Shown here: positions 11,901 through 26,900 of the stretch, in pieces
Numbering within the stretch: position 1 is the stretch's first letter
Layout: every line of letters starts with the position of its first letter
Assembly: GCF_021462225.1 (NCBI RefSeq)
Contig: NC_061816.1
Location: forward strand, 10,627,390 to 10,691,389
Direction of reading: 5' to 3'
Length of the DNA stretch: 64,000 nt
Source: Girardinichthys multiradiatus
Taxonomy: Eukaryota; Chordata; Actinopteri; Cyprinodontiformes; Goodeidae
Translations under genes and position numbers: made by a program
Notes under the pieces: model-generated
What the model saw: only the letters and a program-made list of their open reading frames with translations
What the model was told of the DNA's origin: nothing
Database searches by the model: none

Positions 11901-14900
11901 GCTGATGAAGTACAAATCATGGCAAACCCACAGGAGTCCTTTGCAAAAGTGCATCCAACTTGGTTTAAGTGTTCCTGCAAATGGGTCCAAGCAGGTGACC
12001 TCAATGCATGCAAGAGCTTATAAGTGGCCCTCCTTCCTGGCAGCTGAACAAAACAGGCTGTGTGGTATGTGTGAGACGAATCACATGCAATCCTCTCCGC
12101 AGTCAACAGCGAGAACAACGGAAAGACAGCAGACACAGAGTATACCTGTGTGTGTGAGAAAATACCACATCTGTCATAAATCTGCACCTGCTACTTCGTA
12201 CACGCCCATGTAAGAGACTTATAATAAAAAGTATGGAAAGTAATAAACTTTCAAGTATGTTTTATACAAGTTTGATTTCATGATTTAATATTTGTTATTG
12301 TAGAGCACACAAACAACCCAGATTTATTCTTTCACATACAAAAACTGCTTTTCTCAAGATATCTTCAAAATAGCCAATTCAATTCCTCAGAGTTGGTGTC
12401 CTGGAGTCTCCATATGATATTAATTATTATATAAAAGAACAAACAGGATTCCAGTCAGAGTGACTTCATATCCACATCAAGAGCTGTTTGTGCCAACATT
12501 TTCTGTTAAGAGACTTGATCGAGGACACCACATGAACAGAAGACCATTCGGTTCCATTATTGAGACAACAGCCCGTTTTGGACCACAGTAAGACACTAAT
12601 TGTTTTTTATTAGTAGGTGTACTGGTGCTAAAAGCTGTCTTTTCGCCCTCAGATTAATGTTGAGATTTGAATCAAAATTGTAAATGAATTCTTGTTAAAT
12701 GCTGGATTTTAAATGAGTTTGATATTTTTCAAATCAATTGTACTTTTAATCTATAATAGATTAAAATTAGCATTACAATCTCTGTTTTTTATCTTTGTTT
12801 GTGACTTTTACCTTGTTAAAGTACGGAATACATCTTGAACGGATTAATAATGAGATTAATTCCTGATTATCTGATTGCAAGCTCTTGTTGATTTATTATA
12901 ATGATCTTTAAACTGAAGTGATTGCACGATGGAAAGTTAAAGTATTCAATATTCGAGGTGATTTTAAGACAGAGTGATTTATGCATCTTAATCACGCTAC
13001 ATGACAGCCATCCATTTTTCTAACAGAAATTGCTGCCGTTGCATTAGTCGATAAATGCACAGATTAATTTAACCAGGATTCCTAAAGCCTAGGTTTGCAC
13101 TTTAAGTAAATACTGTAAATAATGAAGGAAAATGACTAATAAAAGATATTGTTTTAGGGGAAATAAAAAGGAAAATACATTTTATCTGAAATTTTATTTA
13201 AAAATCTATCATAATTAGCTCTTATTCTTCAATATAAACTAGACTGTAATTGTACTTTTGGTCCAATTAAAAAAATAGGTTGTCTAAACTTTACAAATAA
13301 AGTATCTTTGTTGCTTGAGTATATTTTTTTTGTACTGTGAAAAATGAAAAATAAAAACAAGGTAGCATCTGAGGGTAAATGGCAGGACAGAAAATTCTCA
13401 GGAGATTATCCATCTCGAGATGACATGAACTGAAATAGACATTCACCTGCTTCCATTATCAATGTGGGTCAGAACAAGTTTTTTTCCTCCTGCTGTGTGT
13501 GAGATATTGGTGCAGCTTTGTTTTTGTTTTTAGGATCAAAACATGTAAGTTAAAATATCAAATATATTTTTTGACACAATGAATTATTAGTATATGCTAC
13601 TGTAGCCACTAAAGTGCATCTATAATTTGAGATACAGCAACCTCTCCTGCAGCATCACTGTGTTGCATAAAATAAAAGGGAGCAAGAGGAAAGGCGCATA
13701 CATGGGCTACACAGACAAGCATACCTTTCAGCCCTATTGCTAATCTTTTATATCATAGAAAACTACAAATATTCACTGAGACAGAATCGAAAAACTCATT
13801 GAAGACTGACTAAGCTCTAATATTACACTAAATAATGCAAGACAAGAGTCAGACAGCAAACAGACACATGGTTTTGCTTCTCTGAGCTGAACAGAAGAGT
13901 AATTGTTGTGGGTTTTCTCCAGACAAGCAAAGCCATTCTCCGGATGTCACAGGAATAAACCCACAGGTCATACTTGCTCTCCCTGAAGGGAGTTCACGTG
14001 ACACCCATATGACTTAGCCTATTGCTCCAATAAGGACAAGAATGACTCTGAGAAGCACTTTATAGTTAGATCGCATGATTATACTTGTGAAATCAGAACT
14101 GAGGACATCAGGAGGCTATTACAGAACCTATGTGGGCAGTGGTTCAAAGTAGGAAGTGTTTATTCATGCAATAAACGTCTTTACTCAAGAGTGAAGGAAA
14201 ATCTGAAGCATGCAAAATGTTGACACATCGTGGGTTGGTACATCCGGTAGAAACACACAAACCCAAAATCAGTTCCATCAATTCTAGTCAACAGATTAAA
14301 AGACAATCAGAAAGTGCTAAAAAGACACACTCATTGTAAAACAGAACCTTTACTCTGAGTTGGCTGTTTATCAAACTGAAGATGTTTACCAGGTCCCTCA
14401 TTTTCTGACAATAAATCAGACTAAACCTTCTGGTTTCTGGCCAGGTGGGATTACCAAAATTATTTCTATTTGCCAAAATTCAGACTAATAAGAGAAAGAT
14501 TTTTTCACCAGTTCTATTAGGAGGAATGAGCCCAAATTTCAGCAAACTCTTATGAGAAGCTTGTGGAAGAATACCAAAACATGTGTCTGAAGTCATACAG
14601 TTGGTCTCACAAGACAATGAATTTTGTGTTTTTATTGGCTGTAAGACAGAATCATCAAAATTAAAATGAAATGCAGTCTTTAAATATATTGCTGTGTGCA
14701 ATCTATGAGTTTCACTTTTTAAGCTGAAGCTTCTCAGTTCTTAGTATTTATTAAGATGGATATACACTACAGACCAAAAGTTTGGATACACCTTCTCATT
14801 TCAAGAGTTTTCTTTATTTTCATGACAATGAATATTGTAGCTTCACACTGAAGGCATCAAAACTATGAATTAAAACATGTGGAATTATATACTGAACAAA

Positions 14901-17900
14901 AAAGTGTGAAACAACTGAAAATATGTCTTATATTCTAGGTTCTTCAAAGTAGCCACCTTTTGCTTTGATTACTGCTCCGCACACTCTTGGCATTCTGTTG
15001 ATGAGCTTCAAGAGGTAGTCACCTGAAATGGTTTTCACTTCACAGATATGTCCTGTCAGGTTTAATAAGTGGGATTTCAAGCCTTATAAATGGGGTTGGG
15101 ACCATCAGTTGTGTTGTGCAGGAGGTGAATACAGTACACAGCTGATAGTCCTACTGAATAGACTGTTAGAATTTGTATTATGGCAAGAAAAAAGCAGCTA
15201 AGTAAAGAAAAACGAGTGGCCATCATTACTTTAAGAAATGAAGGTCAGTCAGTCCAAACAATTGAAAAAACTTTGAAAGTGTCCCCAAGTGCAGTCGCAA
15301 AAATCCATCAAGCGCTACAAAGAAACTGGCTCACATAAGGACCGCCCCAGGAAAGGAAGACCAAGAGTCACCTCTGCTGTGGATGATAAGTTCATCCGAG
15401 TCACCAGCCTCAGAAATCGCAGGTTAACAGCAGCTCAGATTAGAGAACAGGTCAATGCCACACAGAGTTCTAGCAGCAGACACATCTCTAGAACAACTGT
15501 TAAGAGGAGACTGTGTGAATCAGGCCTTCATGGTAAAATAGCTGCTAGGAAACCACTGCTGAGGACAGGCAACAAGCAGAAGAGACTTGTTTGGGCTGAA
15601 GAACACAAGGAATGGACATTAGACCAGTGGAAATTTGTGCTTTGGTCTGATGAGTCCAAGTTTGAGATCTTTGGTTCCAACCACCGTGTCTTTGTGCAGC
15701 GCAGAAGAGGTGAACGGATGGACTCTACATGCCTTGTTCCCACCGTGAAGCATGGAGGACGAGGTGTGATGGTGTGGGGTTGCTTTGCTGGTGACACTGT
15801 TGGGGATTTATTCAAAATTGAAGGCATACTGAACCAGCATGGCTACCACAGCATCTTGCAGCGGCATGCTATTCCATCTGGTTTGCGTTTAGTTGGACTA
15901 TCATTTATTTTTCAACAGGACCATGACCCCAAACACACCTCCAGGCTGTGTAAGGGCTATTTGACCAAGAAGGAGAGTGATGGGGTGCTGCGCCAGATGA
16001 CCTGGCCTCCACAGTCACCGGTCCTGAACCAAATCGAGACGGTTTGGGGTGAGTTGGACCGCAGAGTGAAGGCAAAAGGGCCAACAAGTGCTAAGCATCT
16101 CTGGGAACTCCTTCAAGACTGTTGGAAAACCATTTCAGGTGACGACCTCTTGAAGCTCATCAACAGAATGCCAAGAGTGTGCGGAGCAGTAATCAAAGCA
16201 AAAGGTGGCTACTTTGAAGAACCTAGAATATAAGTTGTTTCACACTTTTTTGTTCAGTATATAATTCCACATGTTTTAATTCATAGTTTTGATGCCTTCA
16301 GTGTGAAGCTACAATATTCATTGTCATGAAAATAAAGAAAACTCTTTGAATGAGAAGGTGTGTCCAAACTTTTGGTCTGAACTGTAAGTTGTTTGTGGTT
16401 GTCTGTAGATGAACTGTTCACCGTACTAAAATCACCAGGCCAGAACAGCAACAATAAAGAATATAGGGTGGAATATGTGACTATGAAAGAATTTCCCTGA
16501 AGACAAGAATGACTCAAAGATCACATGAAGTAAAATTCTCCAATTAACCACGGAGGAGGGGGAAAAAATTACCTTTACAAAGCAAAGAAAGCTCCCACAA
16601 ATAAACTTTATAGATTATGTAAAGTTTTAGAAACACTGCCCTTTCTCAGACAAACAAACTTTATATACAGAGTCACCATCTTTAAATACTCATAACACCT
16701 GTAATTAGATTTCAACAAGGCCATTAACTCTTTCAGGTCATACTTTCATTCCAAAATCTTCACAATTTCTTTACATCTCGCCATCGACTGAAACCTACCT
16801 CGTTACTCCTCTGATCCGCCTCAGGAGGTTAAAGAGGACTGGATCATTGCATGAATATGATGTTTAAAATAATACAAAGCAAAGATAGCAGCATGGTTCT
16901 GTGGGTGCAAACAGAGCCGAGCTACTGGATGATCCCATAGCTTCCGTCTAATCTGAAGCCTTTTTCATAAAACACTTTAAACAGGAGGGCTGCAGTTCTT
17001 AAAACTGCCACTTTTCATCAAGAAGGTCCTGGGTACAAATTCTAGCTGTGGCCATGAGTGTCAGTGCATGGTGGTTTGTGTTGCATGGGATGGACAGACA
17101 ATGCGTGCAAGGTGCTCCTCACCTCCCCCCAATGCATATACCCCTCGAGGTATATGCATTGGTTTTAAATGACAAAAGGGAAAATTTACCAGCACCCACA
17201 GCGACAACAGGAGCATATGGTAATTTATGTGCAAATACTCTGGATTTTAAGACACAGACATGGATCAAAGCACATCATGTGCAGGATTTGCTATAATCCT
17301 TTTCTTCCCATTAACCCACATTGGACAGGTTGTGCTGAAGTGTGCAGAGACAGAGCAGATTATTGGACTTCAGCCAAGGGTAGTTTTTTCTGTTGTGGTG
17401 ATGCATGAAATAGAACAAAACCGAGAAGGGGTCACACACCAACAGTGGATTTAACCCTGCAGGATGGGAGATATCAGACACTCATTTTATTCTTCACATT
17501 ATATCGATCCTACCGAGTAAAACCCTACATCTTGTTTGGTTCTGCTATGCAGACTTCAGCTCAGCTATGTAGGAAAAGGCCACCATCACAGCAGATTTAT
17601 AAAGGGTAGGAAGCGGCTTAAATGGGTTGGTCTTTGCAGCAATAAGAAAAATGATTGGCCAGAGGAATCTGAAGTAGAAAAAAACAAATCACGCTGTGAT
17701 TAGCTCATAACATTTGAAGCACTGAAGGCAATCATCCAGCAAGAGGATCACAAGAGAATGGCAATAAGGGTAGAAAGAAATGCTTTTAAGACCCAAGACT
17801 CCTCTTATCTTCTATAGTTCCCTGAGAGAAATCTAAATCACCTAAACCAGCTTCAATTGGCATTAGGTCAATGCTTTGCAGAAATTATAAAAATCATAAA

Positions 17901-20900
17901 TGACCAATAAAATTCTAATCGGTTTATTTTTCCAAGACTCAGCATGAAATCATAACTCACAAAGTCAAGAGTCAATCTAAAGAGCAGCTGAAGTGTATCT
18001 GTACTTGAAAACATTTCACTCTTATTAACCAATACATGCAAGCCGTCATGAGTTAAACAACACCTCCTAAATAAAATCCTGACCCCAGAAGTTAAACTAT
18101 TGAAGAAAAGGCTGGTTACAGAAGGCCTGATTTTATTAGCTGCCCAGGTTACTGCTACCTTCATGAAACTATTCTGCAGTGAAGCAGGGCCAAATAAAGA
18201 AAGCAAAACAACAGAGAGAAGTTCGGGATGAGAGAAAGTAATAAAACAGAGAAATGTTTGAGAAAAGGCTTACCTGAATCAATCTCTTCATTCTGCTGCT
18301 CTTACCAGTCCCTTTAGTCTCAATTAAACTCTAACACAGTTATGAACAGCCTCCTTTTACTGAGGCCTCACTTTGCCTCATTACTCATATCTTCCTGACC
18401 TTTTAATATCGCTACCTCTCTCCTGCCAGCTTACCAGTTCAACCAACTTCTCCCTGTTGTTCTCAGTGAGGCAGAATACCGGGGCTTTAAAATCGATTAT
18501 TGGAGAATTAACAGATAACTGAAGCCAAATCTTTCTGGAGTTTCCCAATTTAAGCTTTGAGTTTTAAACAGGTTTTGAAATACCGTTACTCAGATTCCTA
18601 ACCTACTTTCGAAACAAAATAATAAGGCTATGATATGAATGTTTTCAAAACATTTAACCCTCTTCCTCCAGATATTACAAATTCTGGCTAAAGTCAAAAC
18701 ATTTCAAGGTTAGTTTCTCAGGCTAGTTTATCTGAACTATTCCCAGGGACGTAAACTATAGACATGCCCAGATTCAGGGGCTGCATTGTTCTGATGCTAC
18801 ATTTGTAGGCCGATTATGTCACAGTGAGGCGACAAAGGCTGTCCAAATTTGAAGGCTCCTCAAAATGCTGGTGACAAATGGATCATTTCCCCCTGATTTG
18901 ATAGAAGGGTTCGGGGTAGCCTTCGTGGCCCACCCCATCCCATGATTCATTGCACTTCAAAGTGGATTGCTCAAGTGGAAGCAGCAATGGCAAAGGAGTG
19001 TGGCAAAAACTTTGATATGTTTAACTTTCTGTTACACAAAATAAACTTTTAAGATGTTATCAGGCGAGAATGTAGCTGTGTAAACCTGAAATGTATACTC
19101 GCTTTATCAGGATATCGCCGGCCAGCTAGCCTCGCCAACTGTCAGCTGACCGGGCGGTCAAGGTGCCCAATGAGTGGATGTTAAACACAGAAATAAATGA
19201 TGATATCCAACGGTTAACATTTGGCTTATTTATTATTATTATTATGCTTTCCAAATAAATTTAATTAAACTTTGTTCAGTTAAACAAATGGTATTGGTCA
19301 TCAACATATTTTATTTACGGTGTTATATTTTTATATCTACAGGTCCTTCTCAAAATGTTAGCATATTGTGATAAAGTTCATTATTTTCCATAATGTCATG
19401 ATGAAAATTTAACATTCATATATTTTAGATTCGTTGCACACTAACTGAAGTATTTCAGGTCTTTTATTGTCTTAATACGGATGATTTTGGCATACAGCTC
19501 ATGAAAACCCAAAATTCCTATCTCACTAAATTAGCATATTTCATCCGACCAATAAAAGAAAAGTGTTTTTAATACAAAAAACGTCAACCTTCAAATAATC
19601 ATGTACAGTTATGCACTCAATACTTGGTTGGGAATCCTTTTGCAGAAATGACTGCTTCAATGCGGCGTGGCATGGAGGCAATCAGCCTGTGGCACTGCTG
19701 AGGTCTTATGGAGGCCCAGGATGCTTCGATAGCGGCCTTTAGCTCATCCAGAGTGTTGGATCTTGAGTCTCTCAACGTTCTCTTCACAATATCCCACAGA
19801 TTCTCTATGGGGTTCTGGTCAGGACAGTTGGCAGGCCAATTGAGCACAGTGATACCATGGTCAGTAAACCATTTACCAGTGGTTTTGGCACTGTGAGCAG
19901 GTGCCAGGTCGTGCTGAAAAATGAAATCTTCGTCTCCATAAAGTTTTTCAGCAGATGGAAGCATGAAGTGCTCCAAAATCTCCTGATAGCTAGCTGCATT
20001 GACCCTGCCCTTGATAAAACACAGTGGACCAACACCAGCAGCTGACACGGCACCCCAGACCATCACTGACTGTGGGTACTTGACACTGGACTTCTGGCAT
20101 TTTGGCATTTCCTTCTCCCCAGTCTTCCTCCAGACTCTGGCACCTTGATTTCCAAATGACATGCAGAATTTGCTTTCATCCGAAAAAAGTACTTTGGACC
20201 ACTGAGCAACAGTCCAGTGCTGCTTCTCTGTAGCCCAGGTCAGGCGCTTCTGCCGCTGTTTCTGGTTCAAAAGTGGCTTGACCTGGGGAATGCGGCACCT
20301 GTAGCCCATTTCCTGCACACGCCTGTGCACGGTGGCTCTGGATGTTTCTACTCCAGACTCAGTCCACTGCTTCCGCAGGTCCCCCAAGGTCTGGAATCGG
20401 CCCTTCTCCACAATCTTCCTCAGGGTCCGGTCACCTCTTCTCGTTGTGCAGCGTTTTCTGTCACACTTTTTCCTTCCCACAGACTTCCCACTGAGGTGCC
20501 TTGATACAGCACTCTGGGAACAGCCTATTCGTTCAGAAATTTCTTTCTGTGTCTTACCCTCTTGCTTGAGGGTGTCAATAGTGACCTTCTGGACAGCAGT
20601 CAGGTCGGCAGTCTTACCCATGATTGGGGTTTTGAGTGATGAACCAGGCTGGGAGTTTTAAAGGCCTCAGGAATCTTTTGCAGGTGTTTAGAGTTAACTC
20701 GTTGATTCAGATGATTAGGTTCATAGCTCGTTTAGAGACCCGTTTTAATGATATGCTAATTTTGTGAGATAGGAATTTTGGGTTTTCATGAGCTGTATGC
20801 CAAAATCATCTGTATTAAGACAATAAAAGACCTGAAATATTTCAGTTAGTGTGCAATGAATCTAAAATATATGAATGTTAAATTTTCATCATTACATTAT

Positions 20901-23900
20901 GGAAAGTAATGAACTTTATCACAATATGCTAATATTTTGAGAAGGACCTGTATGTACATAAAAATTATTTTAAACATTAAATGACTGATTAATAAACGAG
21001 AACAATAGGAAAAGATAATAAAACAAGAACATTTGAAACAAAAGCAGGATTATAAATTCCTCAAGGATAAACAGCAAAAATTCAGGCTCCATTTTCACGG
21101 CTTCACAGCTCTGTGCTCCACGCTGTCACAGTTGCTAAGCAACAGAAGCTACACTGAGGTAAGGGTGGGAACAGCTGGTGAAGGCTAGACCATCCAAATT
21201 GACAACCAATCACTTCAGGCCTTTGCGATCTTCGAAGGTCCCGGCCAACGTAGACCGGGTCCATCATAGGACACAGCTTATAACTCCTTCCCCATTGCTT
21301 GCAGAAGAGAAGCAACCTTGGTCCTCCAAGACTACAACAAACATTCAACCAAAATGATGTCGAGTAACCAAAAAATCCCTTGAGCAAAAAAAAAAGAAAA
21401 GAGGTCAGCAAAGACAGTGCATAGATCATAGAGTGACATGACAAAGTATCGGCCGCCTTATAGATTACTTCCGTTTTTGTCACTCTTAATTGTTTTAGAT
21501 CGTCAGCAAAAGTTCAAGTCAAACAAAGCTGAGTAAATACAGAAAACAGTAAACAGGTTGTGCCACCCTAACCAGCAACAGCTACCATCAAGCATTTTAT
21601 GAGTCTTTCATATTGCGGCCATTATACTTGACGCCGACGTTGCTGCATTATTCTCCGAAAACACAGGGGGCGGTATGCTAGATAACCAGTGAAAATGTAG
21701 TAGCATTGCCTTGCGCAGGGGCGGGAATGGCATATTCACCGTTGGTGCACACACCCTCGTGCCCTGTCCAATGCGTCACGTGTAAACCTAGCTAAAGGTG
21801 TGGAAGAAAAACTAAATTAAATCTTACAACACTATTAGCCCAGCACAAACAAAATGCAAACATTTATCGTAACTAGCAAAAATGTATCGAAAACTGGTTC
21901 TGTCTTACTTAACCCAGGCTCAGATCTCCTCTCGACAGCGCATGCTTCCAGGAGAGAGTCATCACCAGCCGCTGATCAGCCAATCAGAGGTAAACATGAG
22001 GTAACCACAGAGCTATATCAAATTATACAGGTCCTTCTCAAAATATTAGCATATTGTGATAAAGTTTATTATTTTCCATAATGTCATGATGAAAATGTAA
22101 CATTCATATATTTTAGATTCATTGCACACTAACTGAAATATTTCAGGTCTTTTATTGTCTTAATATGGATGATTTTGGCATACAGCTCATGAAAACCCAA
22201 AATTCCTATCTCACAAAATTAGCATATCATTAAAAGGGTCTCTAAACGAGCTATGAACCTAATCATCTGAATCAACGAGTTAACTCTAAACACCTGCAAA
22301 AGATTCCTGAGGCCTTTAAAACTCCCAGCCTGGTTCATCACTCAAAACCCCAATCATGGGTAAGACTGCCGACCTGAGTGCTGTCCAGAAGGCCACTATT
22401 GACACCCTCAAGCAAGAGGGTAAGACACAGAAAGAAATTTCTGAACGAATAGGCTGTTCCCAGAGTGCTGTATCAAGGCACCTCAGTGGGAAGTCTGTGG
22501 GAAGGAAAAAGTGTGGCAGAAAACGCTGCACAACGAGAAGAGGTGACCGGACCCTGAGGAAGATTGTGGAGAAGGGCCGATTCCAGACCTTGGGGGACCT
22601 GCGGAAGCAGTGGACTGAGTCTGGAGTAGAAACATCCAGAGCCACCGTGCACAGGCGTGTGCAGGAAATGGGCTACAGGTGCCGCATTCCCCAGGTCAAG
22701 CCACTTTTGAACCAGAAACAGCAGCAGAAGCGCCTGACCTGGGCTACAGAGAAGCAGCACTGGACTGTTGCTCAGTGGTCCAAAGTACCTTTTTCGGATG
22801 AAAGCAAATTCTGCATGTCATTCGGAAATCAAGGTGCCAGAGACTGGAGGAAGACTGGGGAGAAGGAAATGCCAAAATGCCAGAAGTCCAGTGTCAAGTA
22901 CCCACAGTCAGTGATGGTCTGGGGTGCCGTGTCAGCTGCTGATGTTGGTCCACTGTGTTTTATCAAGGGCAGGGTCAATGCAACTAGCTATCAGGAGATT
23001 TTGGAGCACTTCATGCTTCCATCTGCTGAAAAGCTTTATGGAGATGAAGATTTCATTTTTCAGCACGACCTGGCACCTGCTCACAGTGCCAAAACCACTG
23101 GTAAATGGTTTACTGACCATGGTATCACTGTGCTCAATTGGCCTGCCAACTCTCCTGACCTGAACCCCATAGAGAATCTGTGGGATATTGTGAAGAGAAC
23201 GTTGAGAGACTCAAGACCCAACACTCTGGATGAGCTAAAGGCCGCTATCGAAGCATCCTGGGCCTCCATAAGACCTCAGCAGTGCCACAGGCTGATTGCC
23301 TCCATGCCACGCCACTTTGAAGCAGTCATTTCTGCCAAAGGATTCCCGACCAAGTATTGAGTGCATAACTGTACATGATTATTTGAAGATTGATGTTTTT
23401 TGTATTAAAAACACTTTTCTTTTATTGGTCGGATGAAATATGCTAATTTTGTGAGATAGGAATTTTGGGTTTTCATGAGCTGTATGCCAAAATCATCCGT
23501 ATTAAGACAATAAAAGACCTGAAATATTTCAGTTAGTGTGCAATGAATCTAAAATATATGAATGTTAAATTTTCATCATGACATTATGGAAAATAATGAA
23601 CTTTATCACAATATGCTAATATTTTGAGAAGGACCTGTACAGCTAAAAAGCACCTTTTTTAAACTAAAGACTATTCACTCAGTACCAAAACAATAAACAA
23701 TCTATGACTGCAGTCGCAATAACAATTTCATGACTTGGACTGTTATCACTTTCAAAGTTTCAAACCAACCAAATCATTCCACTTAATAAAAGACAAAATT
23801 TAAGTTGTAATTAACCAACATCTAAGCAGATCTATGGTCAGCCAAAGACATTTTAACTTAACCTGGAGAAAAGTAGGTAAATAGGTGAAAGACCAAATCT

Positions 23901-26900
23901 GAGATGAATACATACATTACAGTATTTAGATAAGTACATCAACAGTCACTAATTCTAGCCTTTTTACCATTCTATTTCAAAGACTTATCAGTTTAAGAAT
24001 TGAATTTGGTAAATAGCAAACCGTAGCACAAATTAAATGCACATTTCAAAATGGATACAATTACTTGCACAGGATAAATATTTGGTCCGTCTGTTGATTG
24101 GTTTTATCCCAGTGCTAAACTGAATACAGTACAGCTCATTAGTAAAGGAGTTAGGTCAGTTTTTTCTGCATTGCCAATTTTATCACATAAAATTATAAAA
24201 ATAACTGTTGAAACCAAATGTTTTTTAGTTTTTCTAATAAATCATGTTGCAAATTGGGGGCTCTGGGTTCAATTCAGTTCTCTACAGTTAAGTTCTGGTC
24301 AGGTCCGGTTTCTTCTCACTGCTTTGTCCCTGGTGCTACATCTTCACGTATCCCCATGAATTCTGCTGCCCTTTCATTTTGCTAAGAAAGACAGATACTG
24401 TACATTCACACACTCATTGTTTGAGGGAGAGAGGCAGGAGAAAATGAGAAAATTAGAGATTAACAGTCACCCTGCTCATTTGTGTACAAACACCAGTACT
24501 GTTGTGTCACTCCTAAATATTTTCTTTCTACTCTTGGCTCTCATCCTGACATGTTTTAACATTTTGTCCATTTTGATCTTATTTAGGCCCTTTGAACAAA
24601 TAAATATAAATGACTGTGCTTTTTTTCTGGTCAGAAATATGAAATATATTTTAAAAACTTGTAATAAGAGTTCTCAAAACTGGTAAGCTCAAACTGTGAT
24701 TGTAAATCTCAGTGAGAAAGAGAAAATAACAGGATAAGGGGTTGAGGTGGAACTTCATAGCAATACTTGGCCACCTGACATGGAGTAAGCACTAAGGGGG
24801 TTGCGGGGGAGACAGATTCCTAAAGGTTACAGCTTAGATTAGTGAAAAATGTAGCAAAGCTGTCACTAAAAGTCTCGATTACACTTGATAAATATTGTAT
24901 CTCCATATTTTTTATTTTCTGTCTCTAAACAATCATACTGTTAGTATTTCTGCTCCCAAGTCTGAACTATTATACCATGCCATTTAAAGTCATTTTAATC
25001 AAATGTCACAGAAAATGCTGGAGTGACCAGCATTTTTTCTGTCTGTATGGTGCATTGATTTGAGCAGCTGCACATTGCACATTTTTATTACATATAAGAA
25101 AGTGGCTGTTCAATACTAAAATTTCAAACTCAATACCAATACTAAGAAAAATACAATTTTCAATACCGCGGCAACATGTTCTGAAAGCACAGGGCTCTTT
25201 AATTGTCAGCTTCAGTCTGGCTCCACCATAATATGTCTTAACCATGTTAGCCTCCAATACCTTTACTACTAAACAGAGGAGTAATGAATGGGGAGCACTG
25301 GTTTGTTTCATTGCATCACTATTTAGTAGCCAACTGAGCCATCAGCTGAGTAGCATTTCCTGTGTTGATTTTTACTTTACTTGATTAGAACAGATCTTGA
25401 CGGGGGAGCTCAGAGAGGCAGAACATCGGCATCGGGCTGTCCGTGTCTGTGAAGCTAATGTTTAAACAAGTGTCATTAGTTTATGTCATCCAGGAGGTTT
25501 ACTACTTCACTGTTGCGGATACAGGAGCAGTGTCTCCTTATAGCGTTAGCTTGTAGCATTAGCACAGCTAGCATCTGACATCCATCTGCATTTCTTTTTT
25601 TTCCTGTAGGACAACTGGATCAAATAAGAATGGGTCAATTTGTATACATTTAGACGCCAATGAGTAGCTTTGAAACATAACTTTTTCCCCAATTCTAATG
25701 ATTCAACCTGCTGATACAGATTTCTGACAAATCAGATATCTCTTGAATAACTGGAATATGAGAATACATAAAAATAGCATTCAAAACATTCATTTTTTAG
25801 CCTTCCAACCATTCTTGGTTATTAATCGTTTCGATCAGAAGCAAAAAATGTGTCACACTGTGTTTTATTCTTGGACTAAACCATTAGCACGGTTAGTGCA
25901 GCCAGCATTACTAAAACTGCTGTCTTTGTGCTCTTTTGGGAATACAAAGATCTTTAACTTAATTTTTAGATTTCCGAATAACTGCCAACATTTCCAAATC
26001 CAGTGTCTGTCCGTTATACGAGATATGAAATTGATTTTGGAAACTCAAGAGGAAGAAACTAAGCACATCTTACTGTACTCTATTCAGCCTTCCTGTTGTC
26101 TGCTCAAAGTATTGCTCTCTCTCACTCTGTTGCAGCCTGAATGAGCCAGACATGTCTGGACATAGAAAACAGTTTCTTATTGAATAGTTTTACACCTCTG
26201 TGTTTCCTCTGACCTCATTTTGAACAACTTACTGTAACTAAAACAGCTAACATTGAGTCTCACAAACAAATTTCACACTAAATAGTGTTGTTGTTAGTGT
26301 GACCTGGTACAGCCTACATATGGTGTGTTCACTGATTGGAAAAAGATCATATATTTTTGTTAACAACTGATCAAGCTCAAATAATTGGAATCTAAATAAA
26401 AAGGAATGTTATAGATAGCTTTAACAGTCAATATATATTATTTTTGCAACAGTAGGAATAATTACTGCTTTTCCATTGACAATAAAAGTCGTTAGATCAT
26501 GTTTTACAGTATGATTTAAAATGTTTATGCTAATTTCAGGACAGAATGGTGTTTTTATTATTTAAGTTTATACCCTGATTCATTAGAATGTTAACCCTAA
26601 TTTAAAAAATGTAAAGAAAAGAAATATTTAAAACACAAGTTCATTTGATTAAAATATATTTATTTTGTGAAGAAGCAGCACCCAGTGGTGCTTGGATGCT
26701 AAAACCATGGAAGAGGTCCAGTTTTCTGAGTGCACCAGAACTTCACAAGCAGTGTACGGTCAGCTTTTCAAGATGCTGCTGCTATTTACCGTACACAAAT
26801 CAATAAGACAACTTAAAGCATGAGAGAAACGTTACAGCAGCAGGAGTTTAGCTTCCTAAAAAGAGCACCATATAAAACACAGCTCAATAATTAAAGCTGA

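Noticed and set aside
11861..12213. Overlapping open frames of about 100 codons on both strands
   Set aside because: Open on both strands with no recognisable protein; lies inside atp11a intron 1.
16990..17110. Possible tRNA-derived SINE (GGTCCTGGGTACAAATTCTAG resembles a T-arm)
   Set aside because: Only one arm-like motif is visible; no A box, no cloverleaf and no clear ends.
17868..18206. 112-codon minus-strand open frame
   Set aside because: No similarity recognised and no splice-compatible neighbours belonging to atp11a.
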